From: Devosia sediminis
GTDB lineage: Bacteria; Pseudomonadota; Alphaproteobacteria; Rhizobiales; Devosiaceae
Length of the DNA stretch: 64,000 nt
Reading direction: 5' to 3'
Assembly: GCF_016411825.1 (NCBI RefSeq)
Contig: NZ_JAEKMH010000004.1
Span: 62,001-126,000, forward strand
Each line of letters starts with the position of its first letter. Within the stretch, counting starts at the first letter, position 1. The notes below the pieces were generated by a model. It ran no database searches. It was not told the DNA's origin and saw nothing but the letters and a program-made list of their open reading frames with translations. A program made the position numbers and the translations under genes. Of the stretch, positions 42,329 to 50,539 are shown piece after piece.

Positions 42329-42408
42329 GTCCGTTCCGAGCAGGAGGGGGCGTGGACCCGCGCGGGGTCCGGCTCAGCAAAACCAACGGAACGGACGGTT
42401 GACCGTCC
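42329..42408 (-). promoter_or_regulatory. Structured leader upstream of pyc
   Basis: On the minus strand, GTCCGTTCCG (42396-42387) can pair perfectly with CGGAACGGAC (42338-42329), whose end lies 4 nt before the pyc ATG. Inside is a hairpin GGACCC-N5-GGGTCC (42354-42370). A third palindrome, GGACGGT-TG-ACCGTCC (42393-42408), overlaps the outer arm and would compete with it. Alternative structures could gate ribosome access. This is inferred from sequence symmetry alone. Confidence 0.45.
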
Positions 42409-42428
42409 AACCGTCGAAGACTTCAGAT

Positions 42429-42860
42429 CTATTTCTGGCCGAGATATCCGGCCAGGTGGCTCATGTCATAGCCGGCCTCGGCAGCCTGGGCGATGATCTC
42501 CGAGGCGGGCGCCTCGCCGGCCTGGGAGAGAGCCCATAGCGTGGTCGAACGCGTGCCCGACCGGCAGTAGCAGAACACCTTGCCGTCGCTCCCCTCGAGC
42601 ACGGCCTTGGTGGCATTGACGAGATCGGGATTGACCCCTTCGCGACCCAGAGGAATGGCGTGGTAGGCTAGCCCGGCAGCCTTGGCGGCCGCTTCGATTT
42701 CGGCTCCATCGGGCTGGTCCGGCGATTCCCCGTCCGGCCGGTTGTTGACGATGGCGACAAACCCCAGGTCCTTGAGCGTTTTCACGTCTTCCGGCTGGAT
42801 CTGTCCAGAGACGCTGACGTGATCGTTGATCCGCTTCAATTCCAAGGCTTTTTCTCCCAC
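42429..42860 (-). CDS. DUF442/TIGR01244-type sulfurtransferase-like protein
   Basis: A 143-residue protein of the beta-lactamase-hydrolase-like (Blh) DUF442 family. The N-terminus VSVSGQIQPEDVKTLKDLGF and the phosphatase-like fold are typical. The active-site loop is CYCRSGTRSTTLW: Cys to Arg spacing is CX4R, the size of a rhodanese six-residue loop rather than the CX5R of protein tyrosine phosphatases, so a sulfur-transfer role fits better. In some bacteria these proteins respond to H2S. It precedes pyc on the same strand. Confidence 0.82.
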   Translation of the reverse strand: MGEKALELKRINDHVSVSGQIQPEDVKTLKDLGFVAIVNNRPDGESPDQPDGAEIEAAAKAAGLAYHAIPLGREGVNPDLVNATKAVLEGSDGKVFCYCRSGTRSTTLWALSQAGEAPASEIIAQAAEAGYDMSHLAGYLGQK

Positions 42861-43012
42861 AGTCCACCAAACCTATGGCGTCTCATGCACTCTGAGAAAC
42901 CAGCCATTGGTCTTAGGTCATCGCCGTCGCGATGGCCCGTTATAGCCACGCGCCGGGCCCAGACGCAACTGGGACGGGTGCAATCCTGTCACCGAGCTGT
43001 CACCTGCGCCGA

Positions 43013-44512
43013 TCAGGCCGCCGAGACGATTTGGGGGAGGACGAGCGGACGCGGCCGGCCGAGATAGTAGCCCTGGAGGCCCGTGCAGCCCGCGCCCACC
43101 AGCGCCTGCAACTGCTCCTCGGTCTCGATCCCCTCAGCCACCACTTCGAGCGAAAGCGAGCGGGCAATGTCGCAGATCGCCGTGACGATCATGGCATTGA
43201 CCTGATTGGCCGAGAAATCGGCCACATAGGTGCGGTCGATCTTGATGATGTCGAAGGCAAAGTCGCGGAGGTAATGGAGGCTCGCATGGCCGGCGCCGAA
43301 ATCATCGACGGCAACGCGGATGCCCATGGCTCGCAGCGCCCCCAGATTGGTCATCTCGACACTGCCCGCCAATAGCGGCGCATTCTCGGTGATCTCGACG
43401 ATGATGCGCCTGGGATCGGTGCCGGTTTCGACGAGGATGTCGGCAAAGGCCTCGGCAAATTCGGGGCGTCGGAGCTGCACCGGGGAGACATTGACCGCCA
43501 CCGGCCCTTCGAGCTGGGCGAGATCGGCGCAGACCCGGCGCAGGACCCACTCGCCCAGCCGGTCGATGAGATTGCTCTGTTCGGCCACGAAGATGAACTT
43601 GTCGGGCGCCATGGTGCCGCGCACCCGGTGGCGCCAGCGCACCAGGGCCTCGTGCGAGCGCACCAGGCGCGTGTGGCTGTCGAAGACTGGCTGGTAGTGC
43701 AGTTCGAGTTCATCCATCAGGATGGCGGCGCGCAGCTCGCGCTCGACGAAGCGCCGATGCCGCTCGTCGCCCAGCATGTCGGCATCGAAGGGCACGACCG
43801 CGCCGCGCCCGGCCTGCTTGCCCTTGTAGAGGGCGAGGTCGGCATTGGCGATCAGCTCATTGGGATTGGTGGTATCGACCGGGGCCAGCGCCACGCCGAT
43901 GGTGGCGGAGAGCCTGGTCATGCGCCCGGCGATGGAATGGGGCTGGTCGAGGCGGCGCAGCAATTGCTCGCCGAGGCGACAAAGGGCCGGCTTATTGTCA
44001 TGGCCGGGGATCAGGACGCCGAATTCGTCGCCACCAAGCCGCCCGATAATGGCGCCGGGCATCAAGGCGCGCATCTCGCGCACCAGCGCCACCAGCGCCG
44101 CATCGCCCGCGCCATGACCGGCGCTGTCGTTGAGGACCTTGAGATTGTCCATGTCGATCTGGAGATAGCCCAGGGCCGACAGCGAGCCGCGGCTGGCAAA
44201 GCGGTTGAGCTCGTCCAGGAAATAGGATCGCGTAAAGGTGCCGGTCAGCGCGTCGCGATGGGCCGAGGCCAGCGCCTCCACCATCGAGGCCTGCGCCTCG
44301 TCGATGCGCTGGCGCACCAGCCGCTGCGCTGCCAGCAGCATGATCGGAATGGCGGCAGCCAGAGCCGCGATGGTCCAGGCGATCCCCGGATGGCTGACCC
44401 CCAGTGCCGTGATGACGCCAAGCACCAGCAGCACCATCGCCAACAGGCCGACGGCGATGCGCAGCCGGTCATAGGCCTCGACGACGAAAGCGAAAGTTGG
44501 ACGAACCTTCAT
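43013..44512 (-). CDS. GGDEF-EAL bifunctional cyclic-di-GMP protein
   Basis: A 499-residue c-di-GMP turnover protein. Two transmembrane helices (about residues 16-37 and 42-62) anchor it. The GGDEF domain (about 85-240) has intact RLGGDEFGVL. The EAL domain (about 255-495) has intact SHEALVRW, VNVSPVQL (Asn), EITEN (Glu), DDFGAGHASL (two Asp), KIDRTYV (Lys), AEGIET (Glu) and QGYYLGRP. Both active sites look complete, so it could make or degrade c-di-GMP; which dominates cannot be told. It has no sensory domain beyond the membrane anchor. Confidence 0.93.
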   Translation of the reverse strand: MKVRPTFAFVVEAYDRLRIAVGLLAMVLLVLGVITALGVSHPGIAWTIAALAAAIPIMLLAAQRLVRQRIDEAQASMVEALASAHRDALTGTFTRSYFLDELNRFASRGSLSALGYLQIDMDNLKVLNDSAGHGAGDAALVALVREMRALMPGAIIGRLGGDEFGVLIPGHDNKPALCRLGEQLLRRLDQPHSIAGRMTRLSATIGVALAPVDTTNPNELIANADLALYKGKQAGRGAVVPFDADMLGDERHRRFVERELRAAILMDELELHYQPVFDSHTRLVRSHEALVRWRHRVRGTMAPDKFIFVAEQSNLIDRLGEWVLRRVCADLAQLEGPVAVNVSPVQLRRPEFAEAFADILVETGTDPRRIIVEITENAPLLAGSVEMTNLGALRAMGIRVAVDDFGAGHASLHYLRDFAFDIIKIDRTYVADFSANQVNAMIVTAICDIARSLSLEVVAEGIETEEQLQALVGAGCTGLQGYYLGRPRPLVLPQIVSAA

Positions 44513-44699
44513 GGGAGAACCCTGGACAGCAAGACCGCGCTACCTTGCCTCCACAACCATGAATCAATGCTAAATGTATGAAATATCACGAAATTGCACT
44601 TCGCCCAGGCAAACGGAGCGGCACGCTAGGGGCCAACTGCAACAGGCAGATGACAAGCGCGCCGCCCCCGCTGGGCAGGCTTAACGATGGGTTGACGGC

Positions 44700-45752
44700 T
44701 CAGCCTTCCCCGACGCCGGGCGTATAGCGGGCCAGTGCCTGGATCACGCGCTTGGCAGTAACCCGACCGATCTGGCGACCTTCGCCATTGGTAACGCCGA
44801 CCCATTGATGCTCGGCAAAATAGGGCAGGACATCCTCGCAGCGGGCGTCGGCCGGCACGGTGAACTGGCAGTCCTCGAACGTGCCGCGCTCCATGATGGT
44901 GCGCACATGGATGGCGCGGGCCTTGTTCACCTCGCGTACGAATTCCTCGATATGCGCATTGGCGGGCTTGAGCACGATATCCTCGGGTCGCCCCTCCTGC
45001 TGCACCGCGCCGTCCTTGAGCACGGCAATGCGATCGGCGATCTTGAGGGCCTCGTCGAAGTCATGGGTGATGAAGAGGATGGTCTTGCCCAGGCTCTTCT
45101 GCAATTCCACCAACTGATCCTGCATGCCCGAGCGGATCAGCGGATCGAGGGCGGAAAAGGCCTCGTCCATGAGGATGATATCGGTATCGAGCGCCAGCGC
45201 CCGAGCCAGACCGACTCGCTGCTGCTGGCCTCCAGAAAGCTGGCGCGGGCGGCTGTTTTCATAGCCGGCGAGGCCCACGGTCTCGATCCACTGCGCCGCC
45301 TTTTCCAGCCGTTCGGCCTTGCCGACGCCGCGCGTCTCGAGCCCATAGGCGACATTATCGATCACCGAACGGTGCGGCAGGAGGCCGAACTTCTGGAACA
45401 CCATGGCCACGGTATTGCGCCGGTAGGTCCGCAGGTCCGGCAGGCTCATCTGGAGCACGTCATTGCCCTCGACCACGATCTCGCCGGCCGTCGGCTCGAT
45501 CAGCCGGTTGACGTGGCGGATCAGCGTCGACTTGCCCGAGCCGGAAAGCCCCATGACCACGAAGATCTGCCCGCGGGCAATGTCGAGCGAGACATTGTCG
45601 AGCCCCACGACGTGATTGGTCTCGGCCTGCACTTCGGCCTTGGACCGCCCCTGTTCGAGAAGGGCGAGGGCGCCCTGGGGGTTGTCGCCAAAGATCTTGG
45701 TGACGCCGCGCATGCGGATGGCGAGGCCCGTGTCGATTGTCATGTCGTTCAT
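44700..45752 (-). CDS. proV: Glycine betaine/proline ABC transporter ATP-binding protein with CBS domain
   Basis: A 350-residue ABC ATPase of the ProV/OpuAA type. Walker A is GLSGSGKST (about residue 69), the signature LSGGQQQR (about 168), and Walker B IILMDEAFSALDP. The C-terminal part (about 280-350) holds CBS-like segments (GVTNGEGRQIGRV) that sense ionic strength in OpuA. It is the last gene of the operon, 1 bp after the permease gene, and imports compatible solutes in osmotic stress. Confidence 0.92.
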   Translation of the reverse strand: MNDMTIDTGLAIRMRGVTKIFGDNPQGALALLEQGRSKAEVQAETNHVVGLDNVSLDIARGQIFVVMGLSGSGKSTLIRHVNRLIEPTAGEIVVEGNDVLQMSLPDLRTYRRNTVAMVFQKFGLLPHRSVIDNVAYGLETRGVGKAERLEKAAQWIETVGLAGYENSRPRQLSGGQQQRVGLARALALDTDIILMDEAFSALDPLIRSGMQDQLVELQKSLGKTILFITHDFDEALKIADRIAVLKDGAVQQEGRPEDIVLKPANAHIEEFVREVNKARAIHVRTIMERGTFEDCQFTVPADARCEDVLPYFAEHQWVGVTNGEGRQIGRVTAKRVIQALARYTPGVGEG

Positions 45753-45753
45753 G

Positions 45754-46623
45754 TCAGCGGGCCTCCATCAGACCAATGCGGCCCTGCAACTGCTTGCCGA
45801 AACTCTGGGTGATGCGGTCGAAGATGATGGCGAGGGCGACGATGCCGAGACCGGCAAAGAGACCGCGGCTGACCTCGAGCCGGCCAATGCCCTGCAACAC
45901 CTGGTAGCCGAGCCCCCCTGCCCCGATCATCGAGGCGATCACCACCATGGAAAGCGCCATCATCGTGGTCTGGTTGATGCCAGCGAGGATGGTGGGCAGG
46001 GCCAGCGGGATCTGCACGCCGAAAAGGCGCTGCGTCGGCGTCGTGCCGAAGGCGCGACTGGCTTCCATCACCGCAGGATCGACCGAGCGCAGCCCGAGAT
46101 CGGAAAGGCGCACCAGGGGCGGGGCGGCATAGACGATGGTGGCGATCAGCGCCGGAATCTTGCCCGGGCCGAAGATCATCACCGTGGGGATAAGATAAAC
46201 AAAGCTCGGGAGCGTCTGCATCAGATCGAGCAGCGGCGTGATCACGCCACGCGTGCGGGCCGAGCGGCTCATCCACACCCCGATGGGGATGGAAAGGACA
46301 ATGGCCGTGAGCGTCGCCGCAATCATCAGCGCCATGGTGGTCATGGCGTCCTCCCAGAGATCCATGATTCCCAGGAACATCAGAGAACAGAAGACGATGA
46401 CCGGCAGCGGCCAGCGGCGGGTGGCAAGGAAGGCGATGCCGACGAGGATGACGGTGATCAGCCACCAGGGCGTGGCGATCAGGATGTCTTCGATAAAGTT
46501 GAGCAGCATCAGCAGCGGATAGGCCGCGGCCTCGAAATACTCGCTCCAGTTGCGCACGACCCAATTGAGGGCGTCGTCAATGGCGCGGCGCCAGGGGCGC
46601 GTGTCGATCAGTTCTGGAAACAT
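45754..46623 (-). CDS. proW: Glycine betaine/proline ABC transporter permease
   Basis: A 289-residue permease with six or more membrane helices. The EAA loop that couples to the ATPase reads EASRAFGTTPTQRLFGVQIP (about residues 192-211), followed by LALPTILAGINQTTMMALSM. It matches the ProW/OpuAB domain without an extra substrate-binding fusion. It sits between proX (125 bp upstream) and proV (1 bp downstream). Confidence 0.92.
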   Translation of the reverse strand: MFPELIDTRPWRRAIDDALNWVVRNWSEYFEAAAYPLLMLLNFIEDILIATPWWLITVILVGIAFLATRRWPLPVIVFCSLMFLGIMDLWEDAMTTMALMIAATLTAIVLSIPIGVWMSRSARTRGVITPLLDLMQTLPSFVYLIPTVMIFGPGKIPALIATIVYAAPPLVRLSDLGLRSVDPAVMEASRAFGTTPTQRLFGVQIPLALPTILAGINQTTMMALSMVVIASMIGAGGLGYQVLQGIGRLEVSRGLFAGLGIVALAIIFDRITQSFGKQLQGRIGLMEAR

Positions 46624-46700
46624 GTCTTATTTCTCTTGGAGCGTCCAAGCCCGAAGGCAGGTGCATGATGCCGTCTGCCCTGGGGATCGAACGCGGAAAA

Positions 46701-46722
46701 CGGCCGGGTCGGAACCCGGCCG
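46701..46722 (-). terminator. Intra-operon hairpin between proX and proW
   Basis: CGGCCGGGT-cgga-ACCCGGCCG, a 9-bp GC-rich stem just after the proX stop, without a T-run. It is typical of hairpins that keep binding-protein message abundant relative to the transporter genes. Confidence 0.6.
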
Positions 46723-46748
46723 CCGTGAGGAAGGCTGTGTGACTGGTC

Positions 46749-47777
46749 TCAGCCGAGGGCGGCGAGCACCTTTTCGGCCACGTCTGCGGGGACCCAGGTG
46801 GTCCAGACATCCTGCTTGGTCAGGAGGAAGTTTTCGGCCGTGGCCTCCGCATCGGCCTGGTTCTCATCGCCATAGACGAGCAGTTCCGAGATTTCCGCAT
46901 TGGTGAGGCCGACCTTGGAGAAGTATTCGGCGACGACCGGCGCTTCATCCTGGATCCAGGCTGCCGCACCCACTACGGCAGGGCTCGACGGATAGGCGGT
47001 GATCCCGGCCGGTTCGGCGCAGGCGCTGTCGGTATTGCAGGCATAGACTTCGGGCTTGGTTTCACCCAGGTCGATCTGCACAGCCGGATATTTGCCCAGG
47101 ATCGCGGTCGGACCCCAATAGTAGAAGAGGATAGGCTCTTCACGCGTGAAGGCGCGGGCGATCGAGGCGTCGAGCGCCCCGCCCGAACCCGGCGAGAACA
47201 GGTTCCAGGTTTCGTCCATGCCATAGGCCTCGAACAGGGCCGTGGTGGAGAGTTCGCAGGCCCAGCCCGGCGGGCAGGAATAAAGCCGACCCTGGCTCGG
47301 ATCCTCGGGATCGGCAAAGAGCTCCGGCCGCGCGATGACGGCTTCGGCCGTGGTCAGCTCGGGATATTCGGCCTGGGTATATTCGGGAATGAACCAGCCT
47401 TCGACGGTGCCATCGGTGATGGCATCGGCAAGCTGCACCACGCTGCCCGCTTCGATGCCTTCGGCCCAGGCATCCTCGATGGTGCTGGTCCAGAGCTCTG
47501 GCGCTACGGCAGGCGTGCCGCGATTGAGCATGGAGGAGGCGGTGGGAACGGTGTCACCGGCCACAACAGCGACATCGCAGCCATATCCCTTGTCGAGGAT
47601 CGTCGCATGAATATGCGCCAGGGCGGCGGCGGAGGGCCAGGTCATTTCGGCAATATCGATGGTGCGGTCGGTGCCGCATTCGGTGGCGCCGGCGTCCTGC
47701 GCGAGGACGGGAAGGCTGCCGGTGGACAAAAGGGAAACGGCGATCGCGGCGGCAATGCCACCGGATTTCAAAATCAT
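46749..47777 (-). CDS. proX: Glycine betaine-type ABC substrate-binding protein
   Basis: A 342-residue periplasmic binding protein of the OpuAC/ProX family, with a signal peptide of about 25 residues (VLAQD). The ligand region contains MTWPSAAALAH and GWFIPEYTQAEY. A CPPGWAC segment holds two Cys likely to be disulfide-linked, followed by LFYYWGPTAIL. ATG 47777 starts the signal peptide; longer starts do not. It is upstream of proW-proV with a hairpin in between. A paralogue lies just upstream at 48006-49043. Confidence 0.9.
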   Translation of the reverse strand: MILKSGGIAAAIAVSLLSTGSLPVLAQDAGATECGTDRTIDIAEMTWPSAAALAHIHATILDKGYGCDVAVVAGDTVPTASSMLNRGTPAVAPELWTSTIEDAWAEGIEAGSVVQLADAITDGTVEGWFIPEYTQAEYPELTTAEAVIARPELFADPEDPSQGRLYSCPPGWACELSTTALFEAYGMDETWNLFSPGSGGALDASIARAFTREEPILFYYWGPTAILGKYPAVQIDLGETKPEVYACNTDSACAEPAGITAYPSSPAVVGAAAWIQDEAPVVAEYFSKVGLTNAEISELLVYGDENQADAEATAENFLLTKQDVWTTWVPADVAEKVLAALG

Positions 47778-47835
47778 CAGGTTCGCTCCTGCGGTTATGG
47801 AATGTCGCGGACCATAAAGATGGCAGAAATGTGTG

Positions 47836-47855
47836 TCAAATCCGGCAATATTTGA
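47836..47855. promoter_or_regulatory. Inverted repeat upstream of proX
   Basis: TCAAAT-N8-ATTTGA, a perfect 6-bp inverted repeat 59 bp before the proX ATG, in a clearly AT-rich spacer. Operator role is inferred. Confidence 0.4.
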
Positions 47856-47921
47856 GCAATAACAGACATAGCCGGGCGTTTTTCTTGGCAGATTCCATTG
47901 CTCAACTTGCGACATAAACTG

Positions 47922-47937
47922 AGACGACCTGTCGTCT
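47922..47937. promoter_or_regulatory. Perfect palindrome upstream of proX
   Basis: AGACGAC-CT-GTCGTCT, a 7-2-7 palindrome 145 bp before the proX ATG in the 228-bp spacer between the two binding-protein genes. It may be a regulator site. To the right, two T-rich runs on the minus strand follow the stop of the upstream gene (47983-48005) and may end its transcript. Confidence 0.42.
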
Positions 47938-48005
47938 TGACTGCGCAAGAAGCCACGCCTCACCAGATGGACTGCGCGCAAGTTAAAAAAATCTCAAAAA
48001 AAAGC

Positions 48006-49043
48006 TCAGGGCGTCTCGCCGACCCAGCCGCCCCAGAGGTCGCTGCGTTCGGCCACGAACTGGTCGGCCACCGATTCCACGCTGGCTCCCGCCTCGTTGA
48101 GATCGGCCAGCAGCGCGTCCATTTCGGCCAGCGGCAGGCTGGCGCGCTGGAAATAACCGGCAACCCGCGGCGCATCGGTAAACACCCGCTCGGCCAGGGC
48201 GATCACCACGCTATCGTCGGGAAAGGCCGATGGCTGGGGATCATTGCAGACCCGGTCGCCCAGGCATTGCGCCGCCGCCTCGACATATTCGCCCATGTCG
48301 ATGGCGACAAAGTCGAGCTGATCGAGAATGGCATTGGGCTGCCAGTAGTAGAACAGAAAGGGCTGACGCCGGTTGACCGCCTCGGCGATCAACCGATCCA
48401 TTTCGAGACGATTGGCCGGCTCGATCACCTCGACGAGGGTGTCGAGGCCGTGGGCAGCGATGAGATTGCGGTTGAGGATCGAGCAGGCCCAGTCCATCGG
48501 GCATGAGATGAACTGGATCGGCCCCTCGGCCGCCAGTTCCGGCAAAGCCAGTGCCAGGTCGGCCGCCTTTGGGGTCGCCGTAAAACTGCCGGCCAGTGCC
48601 GAGGGCATGAACCAGCCCTCGAACCGGGTCTCCACATAGGTCGGCGCGGCGCTGCGCACCTGCTGGCCTTCCATGGCCCCGTTCCAGAGATCGGCAATGC
48701 GGTTGATCCACATTTCCGGCGCCACCTGCGGCTGGCCGGTCGACCCCATGGACGACGCCGCCGCAGCCAGGTCGGACTGGACGATGCGCACCTCGCAGCC
48801 GAATTCGGCCGTGAGGATCCGCGCATGGATTTCGGCCAGCAAAGCGGCCGATGGCCAGCTCATTCGGGCAATGGAAATGGGCCGGCCGCCGCAGGGCGTG
48901 GCGGGTGTCGTGGCTCCTGCCGACGGCTGATCAGACGGCGCGGCCTGGTCCTGGGCGCTGTCGAGCACGGTGACTTGGGCGAATGCCGGCGCGGCCAGCA
49001 GGGCCAGTGCAAGCACAGCGATGACGGGGTGAAGAATTGTCAT
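48006..49043 (-). CDS. Second glycine betaine-type ABC substrate-binding protein
   Basis: A 345-residue paralogue of the neighbouring ProX, with a signal peptide of about 22 residues (AFAQ). It shares MSWPSAALLAE, GWFMPSALAG, the CPMDWAC segment with paired Cys, and LFYYWQPNAIL. It has no signature of a fused permease. Its own spacer to proX and the T-rich stretch after its stop suggest a separate transcript. It probably gives the same ProVW transporter another ligand, or replaces ProX under other conditions. Confidence 0.85.
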   Translation of the reverse strand: MTILHPVIAVLALALLAAPAFAQVTVLDSAQDQAAPSDQPSAGATTPATPCGGRPISIARMSWPSAALLAEIHARILTAEFGCEVRIVQSDLAAAASSMGSTGQPQVAPEMWINRIADLWNGAMEGQQVRSAAPTYVETRFEGWFMPSALAGSFTATPKAADLALALPELAAEGPIQFISCPMDWACSILNRNLIAAHGLDTLVEVIEPANRLEMDRLIAEAVNRRQPFLFYYWQPNAILDQLDFVAIDMGEYVEAAAQCLGDRVCNDPQPSAFPDDSVVIALAERVFTDAPRVAGYFQRASLPLAEMDALLADLNEAGASVESVADQFVAERSDLWGGWVGETP

Positions 49044-49168
49044 ATCCGACGGTGCCGTTCCTCCCGGGCCCTCGGGGGCCAGTCTATGCCCAAGAGGCGC
49101 GCGTTAAGCAACCGCAACGACTGATGGATTTGGCACGCAATCCCCGGTGACATCAGCGCCCCGATTGT

Positions 49169-49218
49169 GCAACAGTCCCTTCCCAGCGGGGCGCGCATCG
49201 CGCCCCCTTGCCTGTTGC
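49169..49218 (+). promoter_or_regulatory. Structured leader region before livJ
   Basis: The outer arms GCAACAG (49169-49175) and CTGTTGC (49212-49218) enclose a perfect hairpin GGGGCGCG-CAT-CGCGCCCC (49188-49206). It lies 63 bp before the livJ ATG. It could be a transcript-stability element or an attenuator; no ligand is suggested. Confidence 0.38.
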
Positions 49219-49280
49219 AGCGCCGCAAGGAGGAGGTCGAGCAAGGCCACCCGGCGCGCAACGAGAACAGAGGGACACGC

Positions 49281-50477
49281 ATGTTCAAGAAAACCCTGAC
49301 CCTGGCGGTCGCCGCCACTGCACTGACCGTTGCCGCTCCGGCACTGGCCCAGGATACCGGCGCCACCATCGGTTTCGTCGGCGGCCTGACCGGCCCGATC
49401 GAATCTCTCGCTCCGCCGATCCTGGCCGGCGCTCAGCTCGCCGTGACCCAGGTCAACGAACAGGGCGGCATCCTGGGCGGCGAGCTCAGCATGATCTCGG
49501 CCGACAGTGCCTGTGACGCAACCGGTGGCGCTACCGCCGCCGACAAGGTCATCAACACCGACAACGTCGTCGCCGTCGTCGGCGGCCTCTGCACCGGTGA
49601 AACCATCGGCGCCTTCAACGGCTCGGGCCTGTCGGGTGGCGTGGTTTTCGTGTCGCCGGCCTCCTCGGCCCCGGCCCTGACCACGCTGGAAGACAATGAC
49701 CTTGTCTACCGCACCACCCCGTCCGACGCGCTCCAGGGCGTGAAGATGGCCGAGCTGCTGCTCGCCAAGGGCGTCAACGACATCGCCATCACCTATGTGA
49801 ACAACGACTACGGCAAGGGCTTTGCCGATGCGCTGGCCGCTGCCTACGAGGCCGGTGGCGGCACCGTGGCTGCCAATATCGCCCATGAAGAAGGCAAGGC
49901 GGACTACCGCGCCGAGCTGGGCAACCTGGTCGCGTCGCAGAACCTCGTCATTCTCGCCTATGCCAACGCCTCGGGTAACACCGTGCTGCGTCAGGCTGTC
50001 GAGAGCGGCAACTTCACCACTTACGTTGGTGGCGACGGCATGGTCGGCGACGACCTGCTGACCGGTATCGACGCTGCTGCCGTGGAAGGCCTGATCGCCA
50101 CCCGCGCCGGTGCCCCGACCGGCGAAGCCGTGGACATCTACAATGCCTTCACCGGCGAAGGCTTCACCGCCAACGCGACCTACGCTCCGCAGGCGTATGA
50201 TGCTGCCTTCCTCCTGGCTCTCGCCATCGAGAAGGCCGGCTCGACCGACCGCGCCGGCATTGCCGCCGCCCTGCGCGACGTCGCTTCGGCTCCGGGCGAG
50301 AAGATCCTGCCGGGCGAATGGGCCAAGGCCAAGGAACTGATCGCTGCCGGTACCGACATCGACTATGAAGGCGCCGGTGGCGCGCTGGACTTCGACGAAG
50401 CCGGCGACGTTGACGGCATCATCGTCGAACTGGCCGTCGAAGGCGGTTCGTTCGTCGAAAAGGGTGTCATCCAGTAA
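49281..50477 (+). CDS. livJ: Branched-chain amino acid-type ABC substrate-binding protein
   Basis: A 398-residue periplasmic-binding protein of the LivJ family. It has a signal peptide of about 23 residues (ALAQ), then IGFVGGLTGPIESLAPP and GAQLAVTQVNEQGGILGGEL, typical of the N-lobe, and SADSACDATGGATAADKVI. AGAGGGA lies 5 nt before ATG 49281. Codon choice looks strongly biased, as for highly expressed binding proteins. A strong terminator follows. The partner permease and ATPase genes are convergent to it, 1.7 kb away. Confidence 0.93.
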   Translation: MFKKTLTLAVAATALTVAAPALAQDTGATIGFVGGLTGPIESLAPPILAGAQLAVTQVNEQGGILGGELSMISADSACDATGGATAADKVINTDNVVAVVGGLCTGETIGAFNGSGLSGGVVFVSPASSAPALTTLEDNDLVYRTTPSDALQGVKMAELLLAKGVNDIAITYVNNDYGKGFADALAAAYEAGGGTVAANIAHEEGKADYRAELGNLVASQNLVILAYANASGNTVLRQAVESGNFTTYVGGDGMVGDDLLTGIDAAAVEGLIATRAGAPTGEAVDIYNAFTGEGFTANATYAPQAYDAAFLLALAIEKAGSTDRAGIAAALRDVASAPGEKILPGEWAKAKELIAAGTDIDYEGAGGALDFDEAGDVDGIIVELAVEGGSFVEKGVIQ

Positions 50478-50497
50478 TTCACTGGAACCAATAACGG

Positions 50498-50525
50498 AAA
50501 GGCCCGGGAGCGATCCCGGGCCTTT
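50498..50525 (+). terminator. Rho-independent terminator of livJ
   Basis: AAAGGCCCGGGA-GCGA-TCCCGGGCCTTT followed by TTTCG, 20 bp after the livJ stop. Confidence 0.9.
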
Positions 50526-50539
50526 TTCGTTGCACTGAC

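Noticed and set aside
47922..47937. Naming the palindrome before proX as a BetI site
   Set aside because: The sequence does not let me assign a specific regulator; it is listed only as an unassigned palindrome.
49227..49236. AAGGAGGAGG as the ribosome site of a leader peptide before livJ
   Set aside because: No ATG, GTG or TTG lies within 5-12 nt downstream, and livJ has its own site 5 nt before its ATG.
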